Positions 45,001-58,500 of a DNA stretch of 64,000 nucleotides are shown here, in pieces. The notes beneath the pieces are model-generated. The model was not told the DNA's origin and searched no databases. It saw nothing but the letters and a program-made list of their open reading frames with translations. The stretch is from Aphelidium insulamus (Eukaryota; Aphelidiomycota; Aphelidea; Aphelidiaceae): NCBI GenBank assembly GCA_036784855.1, contig JAZDSV010000024.1, forward strand, positions 62,001 to 126,000. The letters run 5' to 3'. How positions within the stretch are numbered: the stretch's first letter is position 1; each line of letters begins with the position of its first letter. Position numbers and translations under genes: made by a program.

Positions 45001-46878
45001 TTACCACGCCTCATCGGAGCGTGAAAAGTATATAATCGCCAGCACACCGGCCACAAGTAGCAGCAACACCCAACAGGCGGCGACAATTAGGGCGGCTGCC
45101 TGTGCCAATGTAGCACTAGCTCGCCTGCTGGGCAACAGTTGACCGGCAGTAGCCACGTTTGTCGACTGGGCAGAACTGTCAGTTGTGGCGGTGACAGTCG
45201 GCTCCGTAGATGACGATGTTTGTTCAGTGTTGTCGGTACTGGTGATGGATGGTGTTGGTGAAGGCTGTGATGTGGCGATGCCAGTTGCAGCTGCGGCTCC
45301 TGGGGACACAGTTGCATTAGGAGCCGACTGGAGCGCAAAGTCAATTCGCCACATGTCATTGTACTGTCCGTTACGAGAGAAGCCGCCATACAGCAGAACA
45401 CACGTGCCCAGACCACCAGTCATCGGAGCCGAGTGTCCAAAACGGCCGGGTGGGAACGCACTTCTTGACGAGACCCCTTTTGGACCATAAACCCCCGCCA
45501 GAGTGCTGGACGCGATCCACGCCCACAGGTTGCTGGAGGTGTCATACACCCACAACTCGGCGTAGTAATCATCGGTGGTGGAACTTGTGAAGTAGCCGCC
45601 TGTGAGTGCAATGTAAGATGTGCCAATTAATTTGGTGGCGGCCGCTGCTTCCCGGCCGCCCGGCTGCACGCTTTCTGCAAACCTGCCCGGACTGCCCGTC
45701 ACAGTTCCGGTGGTTGAAGCCGGTCGCAGATTTGTCCACACCCGGATATTTGGGTCAAATGTCCACATGTCATTAATATATGCTATATCGTTGTGGCTGT
45801 CAGATGCATTGAATATACGGTAGCACCGCGGCGTACTGTTTACGAAGCGACCACCAAACATGTAAATGAGCTCCGTTGCCTCATCAAGGACCACGGCGTG
45901 ACCATATCTTCCTCCTGGTATACTGCTGCCCGCAAACGGCGAAATAATTGTTGGTTGTGCCGCCGTATCTATGCTGCCACTGATCCATGTCCAGCCTTGC
46001 GTGGCCACATTGTACCGCCACACATCATTGAGCTCACCTGGGAAAGTGTTGTTCATGGGAATTTAAGAGATACAAAATATGCAGTACTTATTTGTTAACT
46101 TACCCGCCACATTAGACGTAGTGACACCAAGTCCGCCGATTACGTAAAATTCGTCGGTGGATGCACGCACCACCATCGCCGATTCTTTACGCGCCATTGG
46201 CCAATATGATGTACTCTCTTGGTTTATGACTGGAGTGACTGTAGACTGTCCACCGCTCAGGTACGCCCACATCTGCGAAGTAGTGTTGTATCGCCAGAAA
46301 TTATTCTGTACGCCTAGCGGTATGTTGATCATCATTACACCGCCATCAATGTCACCGCACCTCTGTCATTGCCTCCAAACATATAAAACTGTGTGCCAGA
46401 CTGGCTGAACTGACAGGACGCTCTGGCCAGCGTGCCCGGATACGTGCTACTGGACTCCACACCCAGCACACCAAGGAACTTTGAGCGCGTCATGGCGCCC
46501 AGCAGCGTCCATTCACTCGTGACCAGGTTGTACTTCCAAAAATCGGCCACGGTATTGGGACCGGCTGCGCGTGTGTGTATTAATGACATAACACGATACT
46601 ATGTGGTACGGATGCGTACGCGTCAGTCCATAGCCGGATCCGCCGTGCAGATACATCAGACCAGCGCCGCCGGTAAATGTTGTGGCAGTGCACGCAAACA
46701 GTCGGCCGCTTGGATATACTGTTGTGGATGGGACGTTGAGCGGGCTGGCCACGTAGAGCGAGTTGGTGGTGTTGTCGCCCGTGAGCCAGGTGTATGTAAC
46801 CGACGCGGCGGACAGTGTGACGGCCGCCTCCGTGAACCGGAGCAGTAGCACTGCAACCGGTATCAAAATCTGATGCAT
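45001..46878 (-). CDS. Kelch-ectodomain membrane protein, no kinase (receptor E)
   Basis: About 550 residues; the closest paralog is receptor D, with which it shares long identical stretches such as FSQSGTQFYMFGGNDRG and ELNDVWRYNVATQGWTWI. Signal peptide about MHQILIPVAVLLLRFTEA, mature start YTWLTGDNTTNSLYV. Six kelch-like blades with introns at the same positions as D. Stalk, then membrane helix AAALIVAACWVLLLLVAGVL and a short tail ending FSRSDEAW. Same strand and 214 nt downstream-side of D, so a recent tandem duplicate. No kinase and no other cytoplasmic domain. Confidence 0.75.
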
Positions 46879-47090
46879 TCGTAATCGAAATATGTGATTG
46901 ATGGTTATTTGAGCTGGTCGCATCCTATAATTCGGTCGGTCTGGTTGCTAACGCCCGTATACACGTATCAGCACATCAGACAAAAGATTCTGCTACGTCT
47001 CATGGCGCTGTGTCGACATGCTCTTAGCAACTACGTTCATACATTGCTCCACAACTTGTCATAACTCGATGATAACTCGATATTATTGGT

Positions 47091-49020
47091 TCATGAGAGT
47101 GCCTTGGTATAAACTGCCATAACAAACGCCATAACTTGTAACAGGACCAGAGACGTCGCTATGCCCAGCGCCATCAGCTGCATATCCGTTACTTTAGCTT
47201 GCCGCGTTTTTGTCATATCTGACTGCCGTTCGCCGCCGCCGAAAGTAAAAGTTGTGGCACCGTCTGTCGCTGATGTCACACTAACTGCAGATGTTGTCGT
47301 AGCTGTCACTGTCCGGGTATCAACATATGTCATTGTCTGCGTTTCTGCTGAAGAACCCGGAAGCAGAGGTGAAGCAGATACACCACTCGAAGAACTTGAG
47401 GAACTTGATACAAACGTAGCCGGCCCATTAATTGCGACATCAATACGCCACATATCATTACGGTATCCGACAACCGCGTAGCCACCGTAGAATAGCATGC
47501 TGTTGTTGCTCGAAGCGTCACTTGCTACGCTAAACGTGGACTGACCGGACCTACCAGGCGGGATGGAGGTGCTGGATGCAGCTCCTTGCGTACCATAGTC
47601 CACGGTACTGGCACCCGTCGCAATCCATGCCCACTGGTTGCTCAACAAGTCAAATACCCATATATCAGACGGGAAGCCAACACTGGCTTTCAGCGCATAA
47701 CCTCCATATAACAACAGATATCGGTTAGCCGCCAGTATGGCCAATGCGGGGGCTTCTCTTCCCGCAGGAAATATCCTTGCTGAAAATTCATTAGAAACCG
47801 CTGCGGATGTTGCTGTGCTGCTGGTGGCCGGCGAAATATTTGTCCACGCTTGCACTATTATATCAAACACCCACAAGTCGTTGAGAATAGCTAAATGGTG
47901 GGGGTGAGTTACTGTTGCAACTTACACAACCACATACTATCGTTATAGCGCCCGCCGAACATGTAAATAAGCTCGGTGGCAGGATCAATGACCACAGCGT
48001 GACCATATCTACCCGCGGGAACACTAATCGGTGCGGTAATTGTGGGTTGCGCCGCAGTGTCCACACTACCACTGATCCACGACCAACTGTTTGTGGCCAC
48101 GCTGTACCGCCAAACATCGTTCAACTCGCCTTATTTACATTGTGTAATTATTAACCAAAAAAAACAACCATAGGAACTAACCGGGGACATTTGTAGTGGT
48201 CACTCCGTATCCGCCAATGATTATGAATTCATCCGTGGATATCTTGGCGGTCATGGTGAACTCTTTTCGACCAGTAGGCCAGTACAGCGTGCTTTCTTGG
48301 TTCAGTACCGGGTTAATGTTTGTCTGACCGCCGCCCATACACGTCCACAATTGTGACACTGTGTTGTACCGCCACAAGTAGTTCTGCACACCTGAATATG
48401 CATGATATGAACATAGGTAACATAGGTAACCACAAATGCTAAATAAGGACAAATTGCTTCAAATATATATATGAGAACACTCTGTTGCAGATACTGCAGA
48501 CTCACCTTTATCATTGCCACCAAACATGAATAATAGTGTGCCAGACAGGCTAAACTGACACGATGCACGCGATACCGAGCCGGGATACGTGCCACTAGAT
48601 TCTTGTCCCATGGTGCCGTATGATTTTGCACGGTTTATGCTGACAAGCAGTATCCACTCGCGGGATTGAAAGTTGAATTTCCAGAAATCGCCCAATTGTC
48701 CATTACCTCCTGAGCAGTTACACTCATACAGCTGTATCATTTGTGAGAAAAGACCCACCAGCCAGATTGTAGCCAAATCCGCCATGCAAGTACAGAAAGC
48801 TTGCCCCGCCCACAGATGTCGTGGCCGCGCACTGAAAGGCTCGAGCACTGGGATAAATTGTAGTGCTTGGCACGCCTATCGTGGTTGGCGCATACGGGCT
48901 GTTGACCGCGCTATCTCCCGATATCCATGTGTATGTCAGTGCAGCTGGAAAGACTGTTCCCGCGACACATGGCCAGCTGGTCCACACCAGTACCAGCACC
49001 GGAAATATTATCAATATCAT
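47091..49020 (-). CDS. Kelch-ectodomain membrane protein, no kinase (receptor F)
   Basis: About 550 residues. Signal peptide MILIIFPVLVLVWTSWPCVA, then LTYTWISGDSAVNSPYAPTT. Kelch units include GDFWKFNFQSREWILLV, NYLWRYNTVSQLWTCMGGG and NDVWRYSVATNSWSWISGS. More diverged from D and E than those are from each other. The stalk is short and Ser/Thr-rich with an MTYVDTRTVTATTT stretch. The membrane helix LMALGIATSLVLLQVMAFVM is followed by VYTKALS, a tail of fewer than ten residues. Introns fall between blades as in the other members. Confidence 0.75.
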
Positions 49021-49349
49021 GTGTCTGAACGATGGATATATTTACTGTCACGTCAGTCGTCACCTGGGTGATTATTCCTCACAAATAGTTCTTCTCAATC
49101 ACCAGGCAGATCACATCACTTTCCTGAAACTACATGATGTAGAGCGCGGCTCCGGGGAAAGATAATTCGACAAGTCTCTCTAAGGGACGAGATAGTTGTC
49201 GAGCTCTTCATTGTATGATGTAAATATATTTAGATGACTTAGGCTAGACTTATAAGGTGAATTAGCATCCTAGCATATTATCCAAAAAACGTCAGATTAT
49301 TTATTTACTTATTTATTTATCCACTCTGGCAATAGCTACAATACTCGAT
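49021..49349. other. Intergenic region between kelch genes F and G
   Basis: No gene. Contains a TTATTTATT-type AT-rich stretch near 49295-49320 close to the 3' end of receptor G. Confidence 0.4.
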
Positions 49350-52169
49350 CTAATTCGGTGCTTCATTTGCCTCCGCAACCACCGCCATTTCATACACAGT
49401 GCTATTGTTATTAAAGTAATGCGGCGACGGGCCTGCCTCGGATGCGAATTGAATGTCTGTAGTGGATTGCTGGCCTCCCACAAGTGATTGATCTACAATG
49501 CCATAACCATTGTTTATCGTCTGCGATTCTGCAGCCCGGCTTTGTGCGGATGTTGATGTTGATAACGTCGAGTTGCCGTACAACTTTAGCAAAGTCTCCA
49601 CCGGTGGAATCTGCGACTTCATTGAGGGTGTCACCGATGATTGCGTTGGCATTTGCGCATAGTCACTGTTATAGGACATCCGAGATGCAGCAGTGCGTGG
49701 TGATGCAATTGATCCTTCCGGCAGGGCAATGTGATGTAATGATGTTAGCACGTGGTCCATGTTGTTTCCACCGGTTTTGCCGCCGCCTCCACCAGTAAAA
49801 TTGTTGCGTCGCACTTTTCTCTGGTAAAGTTTGATCAAGAGAACCCCACCTAAAATAAGTGCTGCAACCAGTGCAGCAATTATGGCTGGCTCTTGCACAA
49901 AACTGTCCACGCCAGTTGCATTATCAGATAGGGCAGCTGTATCACCTGGACCGGAAAGCGTGGCCGTGGCCTGTGTTGTGGTTGCGGTACTAAAATTGAT
50001 GTCTGAACTCGATTTTACCGTCAGCTTGGTGCTGCTGCTTTTCAGGGACGCGGCGGAGGTCATCACCAATACCACCGTAGTGGTGGCAGCTTTTGAGCTG
50101 CTGCTGCTTCTGGTGGACGATCCTAGCAGCACTGGGCTAGATGATGCCGACGTAGTAATTGAAGCAGTTCTTGAGCTAGAGCTAACGCTAGTGGAACGCG
50201 TCGTGCTCGAAGGCATCGTTGCGATGCTAGTTGTAGATCCTACTGTGGCCAATTGTGATGAAGTCGCCTGTTCAACTGATGACAATTGCGATGGTACTGG
50301 GAGTATCGAATCAATGTTTGACAGGCTCAAAAGAGTAGCGTAGGTGGCAGATGCTGCTATTGCAATCAGTTTAAGTCAACAACAGTTCTTATGCAGTTTA
50401 CCTGAAGTGTCGGTAGATTTAGAAGTAGATGACGATATGTCGGACGTTGCAGAAGCCGTGGACAGCGAGCTTACTGTCAATGTTGCAACAGCAATAATTG
50501 TTGTATCAGATGAAGTTGTGACCAAAGTTGATGACGCATTCGCAGATGATACCACCGAGAAATCCAATTTCCACATATCTGCCATATATGAGGTGGTGGT
50601 ACCGGCAAAACCGCCAAAAATGATGAGTGACTGATTAAACGCCATGCTACTACTTGCGTACAGATTTCGGCCTTGAGGATAAGGGCCGAACGACGTAACT
50701 CCCTTTGTGCCGTACGTGTTTGCTTCATTTGCCCCAGCAATCCACGCCCATTGATTAGTGCTATAATCAAAGAACCACATCTCGTTGAGGTAGGCGTTGT
50801 ATGCGACGGAATTAACGCCGTAGCCGCGGCCACCGTACAAGTTAAGGTAAGTGGTGCCGGACACTTTTGAAAATATCGCGGTAGCTCTGGCACCCGGTGT
50901 GTAGGTAGCATCAAAAATTCCGCTTAAGCCACGGACAGGCACCTGATTGTTCGATGGGCCACCCGAGATCCACGTCCACATCCCCGAAGCGTAGTCGTAA
51001 CTCCACATGTCGTTAAAGTACGCTGTTTTGATTAAAAGCTGTACATGTACGTTACATATATATACATGTACTACATATGTATCGTGTATAGAGCTATTAA
51101 ATATATATACATGTGATGTATATAATTACATATGATTCAGTTCTTAAACTTACGAGCGCCCGAGTTTGACAGACCACCAAACAAATACATCAACACAGTG
51201 GTGGGGTTCATATATGTGGTGTGCCCATTACGTCCGCCAGGGAAATTGGCTGCAGTTGCAACACCCTTGGCGTCGAACACTGAAGGAACAGACACTGCAC
51301 TCAAACTGCCGGCAAACCAAGTCCACGCATTAGTGTCCAAATTGAATTTCCACATGTCGTTCATATCGCCTGAACGATGAGCGCAAACGACGAGATGCAT
51401 GCTAAATTTTACCGGCAGAGTCAGCGATTGAACCGCTCATCACAATCAGTATGTTCAATGTTGGATGCGCAACCATGGCGGTGTTGCGGCGCGTAGTGGG
51501 AAAGATTATGCTGCTCTCCACATTGATTGTTGGCGTTGCACTCGAACCGCCGCCCAACCACGCCCAGTAGCCGCTTGTGGGGTTGTAGCGCCACATATCA
51601 TTAAAACGAGCTATCAAAATACTTCAGCAATAAAATACATGGCAAATATATATACGTACGGCCCGTGTTTCCGCCAAACATGTACAGATAGTTATCGCGT
51701 GGATTGATCAAGCAAGCCATTCGCCCAAGATTGCCAGGAAAGGTCGAGGAGCTCTCGAAGCCACGCGTACCCACTGATGCGAGATTTACAGAGTTCTGCG
51801 GCAGCATGGTCCACTCCATGGTGGCGACAGTCAACACCCAAAAGTCATGAAGGTAGCTCACTGCGTCTCGATTAGAGTGCGAAATGTATTAAACATTGAC
51901 CTACGAGTGACAGTTCCATAACCTTGACCGCCGTACACGTAAATCTTGTAGTTGTAGTCCTGGGTTGAAATGGCCACGCACGGCAAGACGCGCGCGCCCG
52001 GATAGATGGCGGTGGATGGAACACCCATGGTGCCTAGGACACTGGGCGAATTGGCCGTCGATGTGCCTGAGATCCACGTCGACGTAACATTGATTGTTTG
52101 TGGCGAAACAACAGCAAGCAGGTAAGCGGCCGCTACGAGAAGCTTGGCTATAGCTGCGCGCTCAGTCAT
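49350..52169 (-). CDS. Kelch-ectodomain membrane protein whose kinase is replaced by a short tail (receptor G)
   Basis: About 830 residues. The ectodomain belongs with receptors A-C, not D-F: signal peptide MTERAAIAKLLVAAAYLLAV, then INVTSTWISGTSTANSPSVL, and blades NDMWKFNLDTNAWTWFAGS and NEMWFFDYSTNQWAWIAGA. Four blade introns match A-C; a fifth (about 50357-50402) splits the Ser/Thr stalk, and one intron (about 51023-51155) is long and AT-rich. The membrane helix is IIAALVAALILGGVLLIKLY followed by RKVRRNN. In place of the kinase-like domain there is a low-complexity tail of about 155 residues rich in Gly, Ser, Thr and Asn, ending YEMAVVAEANEAPN. It looks like a member of the pseudokinase subfamily that lost the kinase part. 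The partial gene at 1-126 is its nearest match. Confidence 0.75.
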
Positions 52170-52734
52170 TACTGCTATGTCTTTTAGCAGTGCGTAGGAG
52201 AAGAGAGGTCTGTCTGTTAACTGCGCGTGTGAACAAAGCAACGTCAAACGAGGAAGGAGTCGCTTGGCGTCAGTCACCAAGGCTTTGATTGGCTGCCTAC
52301 CAGGAACAGAAAATACAGAAAGCGGCAACAGCAATAATGGTTCTGTTTCGGAAAAAATCTTGAAGTTATTCGCTGTCGAGCCATAGCCATCGATGTATTT
52401 GCCACTTGAGATGGAGTCGCTGCCACACTTCTTGAATACTGATGGAAGCAGAGTCAACTTCTGCTAGGATTCGTGCAATGCGTCTGTCAACGAGCGCCAT
52501 CTTATTGCCAACTTATTATTAATGTGGCGAACCTGTTTCAGCTTTCGTTTAACCTTCTAAAACTGAAAGCCGGTAATTCTCCGCGCGTCAAAAACAATTC
52601 CGCGCTATTCAAGTCGTGACTCATCAGCGGTTTCAGGAACGCTCCACTCAGCCGCAAACACACCGATACACACCGCGGGTCTTTCCGGCGCCACCTGTCT
52701 AAGCAGACACACACCTTGGCATTCATGAGCGCAG
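52170..52734. other. Divergent intergenic region between receptor G and GH15 gene
   Basis: No gene supported, although the receptor G frame stays open upstream of its ATG for almost 100 codons. Should hold both divergent promoters. Confidence 0.4.
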
Positions 52735-55488
52735 ACCACTGCCAAGCGGACCCCATCGAGCAGTATGGGTAGGTTAGACCTTCTTTATATGCTCACAGCT
52801 ACGTGTATGCACTGCTATAACCCACCAGTCTCATTGGCAACTTGCGCACGTGCGCACTGGTCTGCGTGAGCGGGTAAGTGAGTGCCGCCCATTGCCGACA
52901 CATTACCTACAGCTCTGTGGATTTCTTCTGCTACCCCAAGTTTGACTCACCGTCCATATTCCTCAAACTGCTCGACTCCAAACGCGGCGGCTACTTTTCC
53001 ATCCGGCCAGTGGTGGCAGAGGAGGGCACCAATAGCGCTTCCACCACTTCTGGCCACCCGCATCCTCATGAACAGCCGCCGCCAACACATTCGGAGGACG
53101 ACTGCGGTCGTGCGCACCGACGCTCAATGCCACAGCTAGACTGCGAGCATTACCCACAGCAACAGCAGCATACACAGCAGCAGTCGCCGCGAAAGCTGTT
53201 CACATCGCGCCAGCAATACTTTCCGCAGTCCAATGTGCTGCTGACAAAGTTCCTGTCGGACGCGGCCGTGGGTCAGATCACTGATTTCATGCCGCTATCC
53301 GTTGCCAGTGCCAGTGTTGCCGCATCAAGCATGTGGGCTACGGGAGGGCCTAGTGCGTCGGTGGTGCTCCCTTGGTTGGTGCGATATGTGCAGGTTATAC
53401 GTGGCACAATCACCTTTCAAATGGACTGCTTTCCCGCCTTCAACTATGCGCGCTCGGAACACACTGCTCGCTTGGACATTGACCACAATGGTAAGTAAAT
53501 TCTGTTAACACACTTTTATAGTATTTTATCTGCATACTTGAGACACTTTATTAAATTAACTGGCTAGGAGAGCAGCGGGTTCTGTTTGACTGTCCAGACA
53601 TTGGAATGGTGATGGATTTGCGCATGGTTATCGGAGAGGACATTCAGTGTCCGCAAACCGCGAGTCAGTGCAGCAATCTCGATGGCAAGGAACATAGTTG
53701 GACCCGGCACCCTGGCGGTCACCGATGGAACCTCGTGACAAAGAGTGACTTGCGCGGCCCTGGTGCCACAACGCTGATTACTCTGCGCGAAGGAGAGTTT
53801 TTCTATGTTGTTCTCCGCGAAGAGCCGCACATATCACCGTCCGCTCGTGCACACGATCACATCCATCAAGTCGCCGATCCGCGGTCCACTTTGTCGTCAA
53901 CGGCCAAGAAACCGCATTCGCGCATACCGTCGTCCGGCCCAAGAACCAGCGCCGAAACTCCAATGAGTTCACTATTTGACCCTCCGTTCACCGCTGATCT
54001 TATGCAAGTATTGCTTAATCGCACGTTCAAATACTGGGCACGATGGCTGGGTCAGTGCACCTACCGCGGCCGCTGGCAGGAGAATGTCATGCGCTCGGCA
54101 CTGACACTCAAACTGCTCACATACGCTCCTACTGGCGCTGTTATTGCCGCGCCAACTTTTGGGCTGCCGGAGCACATCGGTGGGGTGCGGAATTGGGACT
54201 ATCGGTACAGTTGGGTGCGTGATTCTTCATTTACAGTGTATGCGCTCCTCCGCATCGGGTTCAAGGAGGAAGCCATTGGCTATTGGCGTTTTATGGAAGA
54301 GAGATGTGCCAGAGATATGGTCTGTTGAATGATGTAGTGTATAAGACGTTTCTCACGAAAACCTAGCACGAGGACGGCTCGTTGTCCATAATGTACAGTA
54401 TTGACGGCACAACCGATGTCCCGGAATCAGCTCTCGACCATTTATCAGGCTACAGAAACTCGAAGCCAGTCCGCGTCGGGAATGCTGGTAATCAATCCAA
54501 ACTCTTTATATGCTAATCTCAAATCTGTTGTGTGCAGCTCAGAGCCATTTGCAGCTGGATATCTACGGCGAGTTAATGGACGCGGCGTACTTGTTCAACA
54601 AGTTCGGCGCGCCGATATCATATGATTTGTGGTGCATACTGCGAAAGCTGGTCAACTACGTATGCGACAATTGGAAGCGGCCTGACATGAGCATTTGGGA
54701 GACACGCGGGGAGCCACAGCACTTTCTGTACAGTAAGGTGATGTGCTGGGTTGCAGTGGATCGTGGCCTGCGTCTGGCCGACAAGCGCACATTGCCGTGT
54801 CCCGACAGGCGTCGCTGGGAGCAAATCAGGGACGAAATGTACGAGGAAATCATGGTGAAGGGCTATTCACGTAGTCGCCAATCGTTTGTTCAATCATACG
54901 GCTCGGAAGATCTTGACAGTGGTGCGTACGAAGTTCGGAGAGTTTCTAGCGATATGCTGACTCAGTTACAGCGTGCTTGATCATGCCACTGGTCGTTTTT
55001 ATCGCGCCGAACGACCCTCGCATGGTTAATACTATCAAAGCAATCATGCAACCCCCTGCGTGTGGCGGTTTGCTGGTCAACAACCTGGTGATGCGCTACT
55101 GTACTGAAGATGGGTTGCCGGGGCAAGAGGGTAGCTTCTGCATGTGCACATTTTGGTATGAATTTTTTTAATTGAGCTCTGTTCTAATTCCGTTCCAGGC
55201 TAGTGGAAGCGCTGATTCGCGCGGGAAATTATGACCCAGCGCTGCTGGAGCGCGCACAAATCATATTCGAGCAGCTGCTCAATTACGGGAACCATCTAGG
55301 GCTGTACGTAACGTGTTTTCATTCGCACTCACTTATCATTAATACCCTGCAGGTTCAGCGAAGAGATTGCCAAAGGCGGAGAACTGCTGGGAAACTTTCC
55401 CCAAGCTTTTACCCACATTGCACTAATCTCATCTGCCTTTGACCTGGATCGTGTGTTAAACAAGACTAGCTCACGTAATTATGATTAG
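52735..55488 (+). CDS. Glycoside hydrolase family 15 enzyme (trehalase/glucoamylase-like)
   Basis: Assembled from about nine exons to some 720 residues. Exons 1-3 rebuild the family N-terminus [40 protein letters not shown], the start of bacterial-type GH15 trehalases and glucodextranase-like enzymes, which differ from ordinary fungal glucoamylases. Then an N-terminal beta-sandwich domain ([16 protein letters not shown]) and the (alpha/alpha)6 barrel: [72 protein letters not shown] with the probable general-acid Glu, and [13 protein letters not shown] near the end. No signal peptide, so probably cytosolic. Ser/His/Gln-rich insertions interrupt the N-terminal half. One donor (GTCTGT near 54319) is atypical. 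Likely substrate is an alpha-glucoside such as trehalose, but GH15 members differ in specificity. Confidence 0.85.
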
Positions 55489-55528
55489 ACGTTCAGAGCT
55501 TGACATTTTGATGATGCAATATTGCACT

Positions 55529-58500
55529 CTATAGAATGCCGTTGCTGTAATATTGGAAGCTGTCATAGAGGCGTGACGTGACATTGTTGTAGCCGCTAAG
55601 TATGAGCCGATCGATATAGGCTTCGATCTGTTTTTCCGTCAACGATAGCTGAAATCTGTCCCGCAGAGCAGCAATCGTCGCCTCGGGATTTCCCGAGAAG
55701 CACGGAAAGGTAGACCCTGGCGAGTCAACAATTTGCTTCACAAATAGGCATACGACTCACCTTTCTGCATCATTTCCACCAGGAGGATGATCTTGTCTGC
55801 ATGCTTCCGTAACGCTACAAACCCCCGTATCATTAAACGGCGCCAATCTGCAAAAAGCTCGCTATCTGTGCCGCCCAATATGGCAACGTAATCATGCGAC
55901 AGCTTGAAGGGCGCCATCTCGAATCCAACTGCGCCGGGAGAGTTTGACAACATGAACCCAAAATCGATGTGAATGATGTGCCCGTCCGTGTCCACCAATA
56001 TATTTCCATTGTGCCTGCACGCATATAAGCACGTTGTACCACGCAATAAACTATGCTGATGAATGACCTGTCTTTGATGGAGAGAATGTACGTGACTAAA
56101 CAGTAGCCAGCCAGACTGTTCATAAATGCTCGTTGTGCGCTGACGTATGAAACTGAACCGATCGGACCAAACTGCCGCATAAAATAGTCGTGCAAGTCAA
56201 ACAGCTTGCCGGGTGTATTCCACTTGCGGGCATACGCCTCCTTCTTCAACGAGTGCACCGAGATAGAGTTTGATATTGTTTCAATCAGCCCGCTAGAATC
56301 CGAGGTGATAAGCACTCGATAACTGAACATAACAGTGAGAAACCGGAACGGTAAATTATATATGCAAACGTACTAATAGACCCACAAATCCGTGACCGAT
56401 TCTTGTTGCCAGATGGTTTGCATTTCGCGGATAAGCTGGCATGCTAGCTGTTCTTGCCGCAAATCAGCACCAGACTTTACAATCACAGAGAGCAGCCGCC
56501 AGTCGCTTAAATGTCCATATGGAGAATTCTTCCGAATACGCTCCCTCTTGGTGGCCCAGTCCTCACGAAACACCAACGCAGATGGATCTTCCCGCATCAG
56601 ACCTTGCATTGTGGCGGAATTATTGTTGCCGCTCGCCGCTGCCGTCTCCATCATCAACACGTCGTCAGCCTCGGCGTCGCGATCGCTGTCTGCCGCCTGA
56701 TCATTGAGATAGGTCGCGGTTGGAGCAGAGCCAGCGATGGCGGCTACAGCCGTTGCCGCCTTTTGCACCCGAACATCCTCAAGAGCCATCATCTCGAGCA
56801 AAATCTTTTCGCGGATAGTTTGCTGCTGTTGTGGCTTCAGTCGTGAGGCTGAGCGTGTCAGCTGTGCCAGCATTATGGCGGCGGTGCGCATGCGATCGGC
56901 AAACTCTCTCGAGTCGCCCTTGGCAGAGGTTGATGGAGCGGGTCCTTGTTGTCGGCTGTTGATTGAAATCTCATCCAGTATGGTTGGCTGATTGCCGGCC
57001 ATCATGTCGGTGGCGGCGTATGCAGAGAATACGCTGTCATTCGTCGGCGCCGCGCCGCTGATGTTTATACCTTCACTCTTGTGCTGTTCATCCGCCAGGT
57101 ATGTTGCCGGCTGCGTCGTGGCAATTGCCTCCAGGGCATCGTCAGTGTGTGAACCTTCCAGTACCTCGACCAATATTAAATACGGGACACGGTCCGCCGA
57201 ATTCAGCACCACCGCTTCCCCGGGCGCAATGCGAACCACCACGTGATGACTGGGATGATCGTTTGTTGCGGCACACCACAGCGGTATGCACACGCGTGCA
57301 GGGAGGTTGTGGTTTAAGAGGGCCAGTTCGGCGCGCAAATTACTCTGCCGAGTTTCGCGCGGCACTCGCACCAGCCGCTCACACACCTCCATCAGTGCGG
57401 CAACGAATTGCAGCTCCGAGTGAAAGTAGTGTCGATCCGATATCGATTGTGGCAGTTGCGGATTATTGTCGTGCGGCGCTGTCATGTCCGCAACAGCCAC
57501 GGAATCGTCAGTATTGTTGTGCGGCACCGTCTGCGCTACTGCACCGTGTTTCTGCTGGTCATTGCTGTTGATACTGGCGGCAAAGCGTCGCGGAATCGCA
57601 TGCAACGATAGACGCCGCAGCTGCTTGCCTATAAAGCCACTACCGTTGTTGTCGTGACCGGCAGCGATATCGTCACAGGAACTGGATTTGGCCATGAAGC
57701 GGCCGAGCGAGAATGCGTCGCCAGTGTGTAGCTCTTCTAGAGACGGTGATTCAAATGGTCGTGGCGGCACAGCATCAGCATCGTCAGTGGTGCTACTAGG
57801 GCCCTGGCTTGTTGAAGGCCACCACGATGGCCGATACGGAAGGCGCCGCTTGGCCTGATGTTGTTCCAATGAGTGACCAGAACTGCTGCGGCGACTAGAG
57901 ACGAGTGAGATGGAAGAGTGCGGCGGTGTGACTACTGCTGGCGGAGTGCCCGACGGAGTGCCGCGCTTGGAGTGAGCGGGCGACGGTTGCGTATCGCGGA
58001 ACGGTTGCTGACCGCACGACACGGCCATTCTGGCGCCGACGCCGACGAGTTGAGGAGATGCCACAGCACCCCAAACACTGCCCACGCCGACTATGGCGGC
58101 CGGGAGGTGAGGCCGGATGAGCACTGGAGAAGACTTGTTGATTGATGAATGCTTGGATGCAGATACCACAGGCTCGGCTGACAACAGGGCCGCGGTATCT
58201 TGGACGTCCCACTGCACGAACCGAACATCATTACTGGGCGTTACATTAGAAGAATCTTGCGCAGTTGATGACGTCAATGAAGATGCAGATGAGCGTAGAA
58301 TGCGCATGCAACGCGAATGAATTCGATGGCACGCCCGATACTCGTCTGATCCCTTGGCGTTCTGCAGTTCTTTCATATATGCTTCCAGAAACCATGTCAT
58401 CTACAAGTGATTAACAGCTGATATGATATTGAAGTGTGACTTCCTTGCAAAATATAAAGATACAAAAAACGATTAGAAGGAGGATATAAACCCACGAGAG

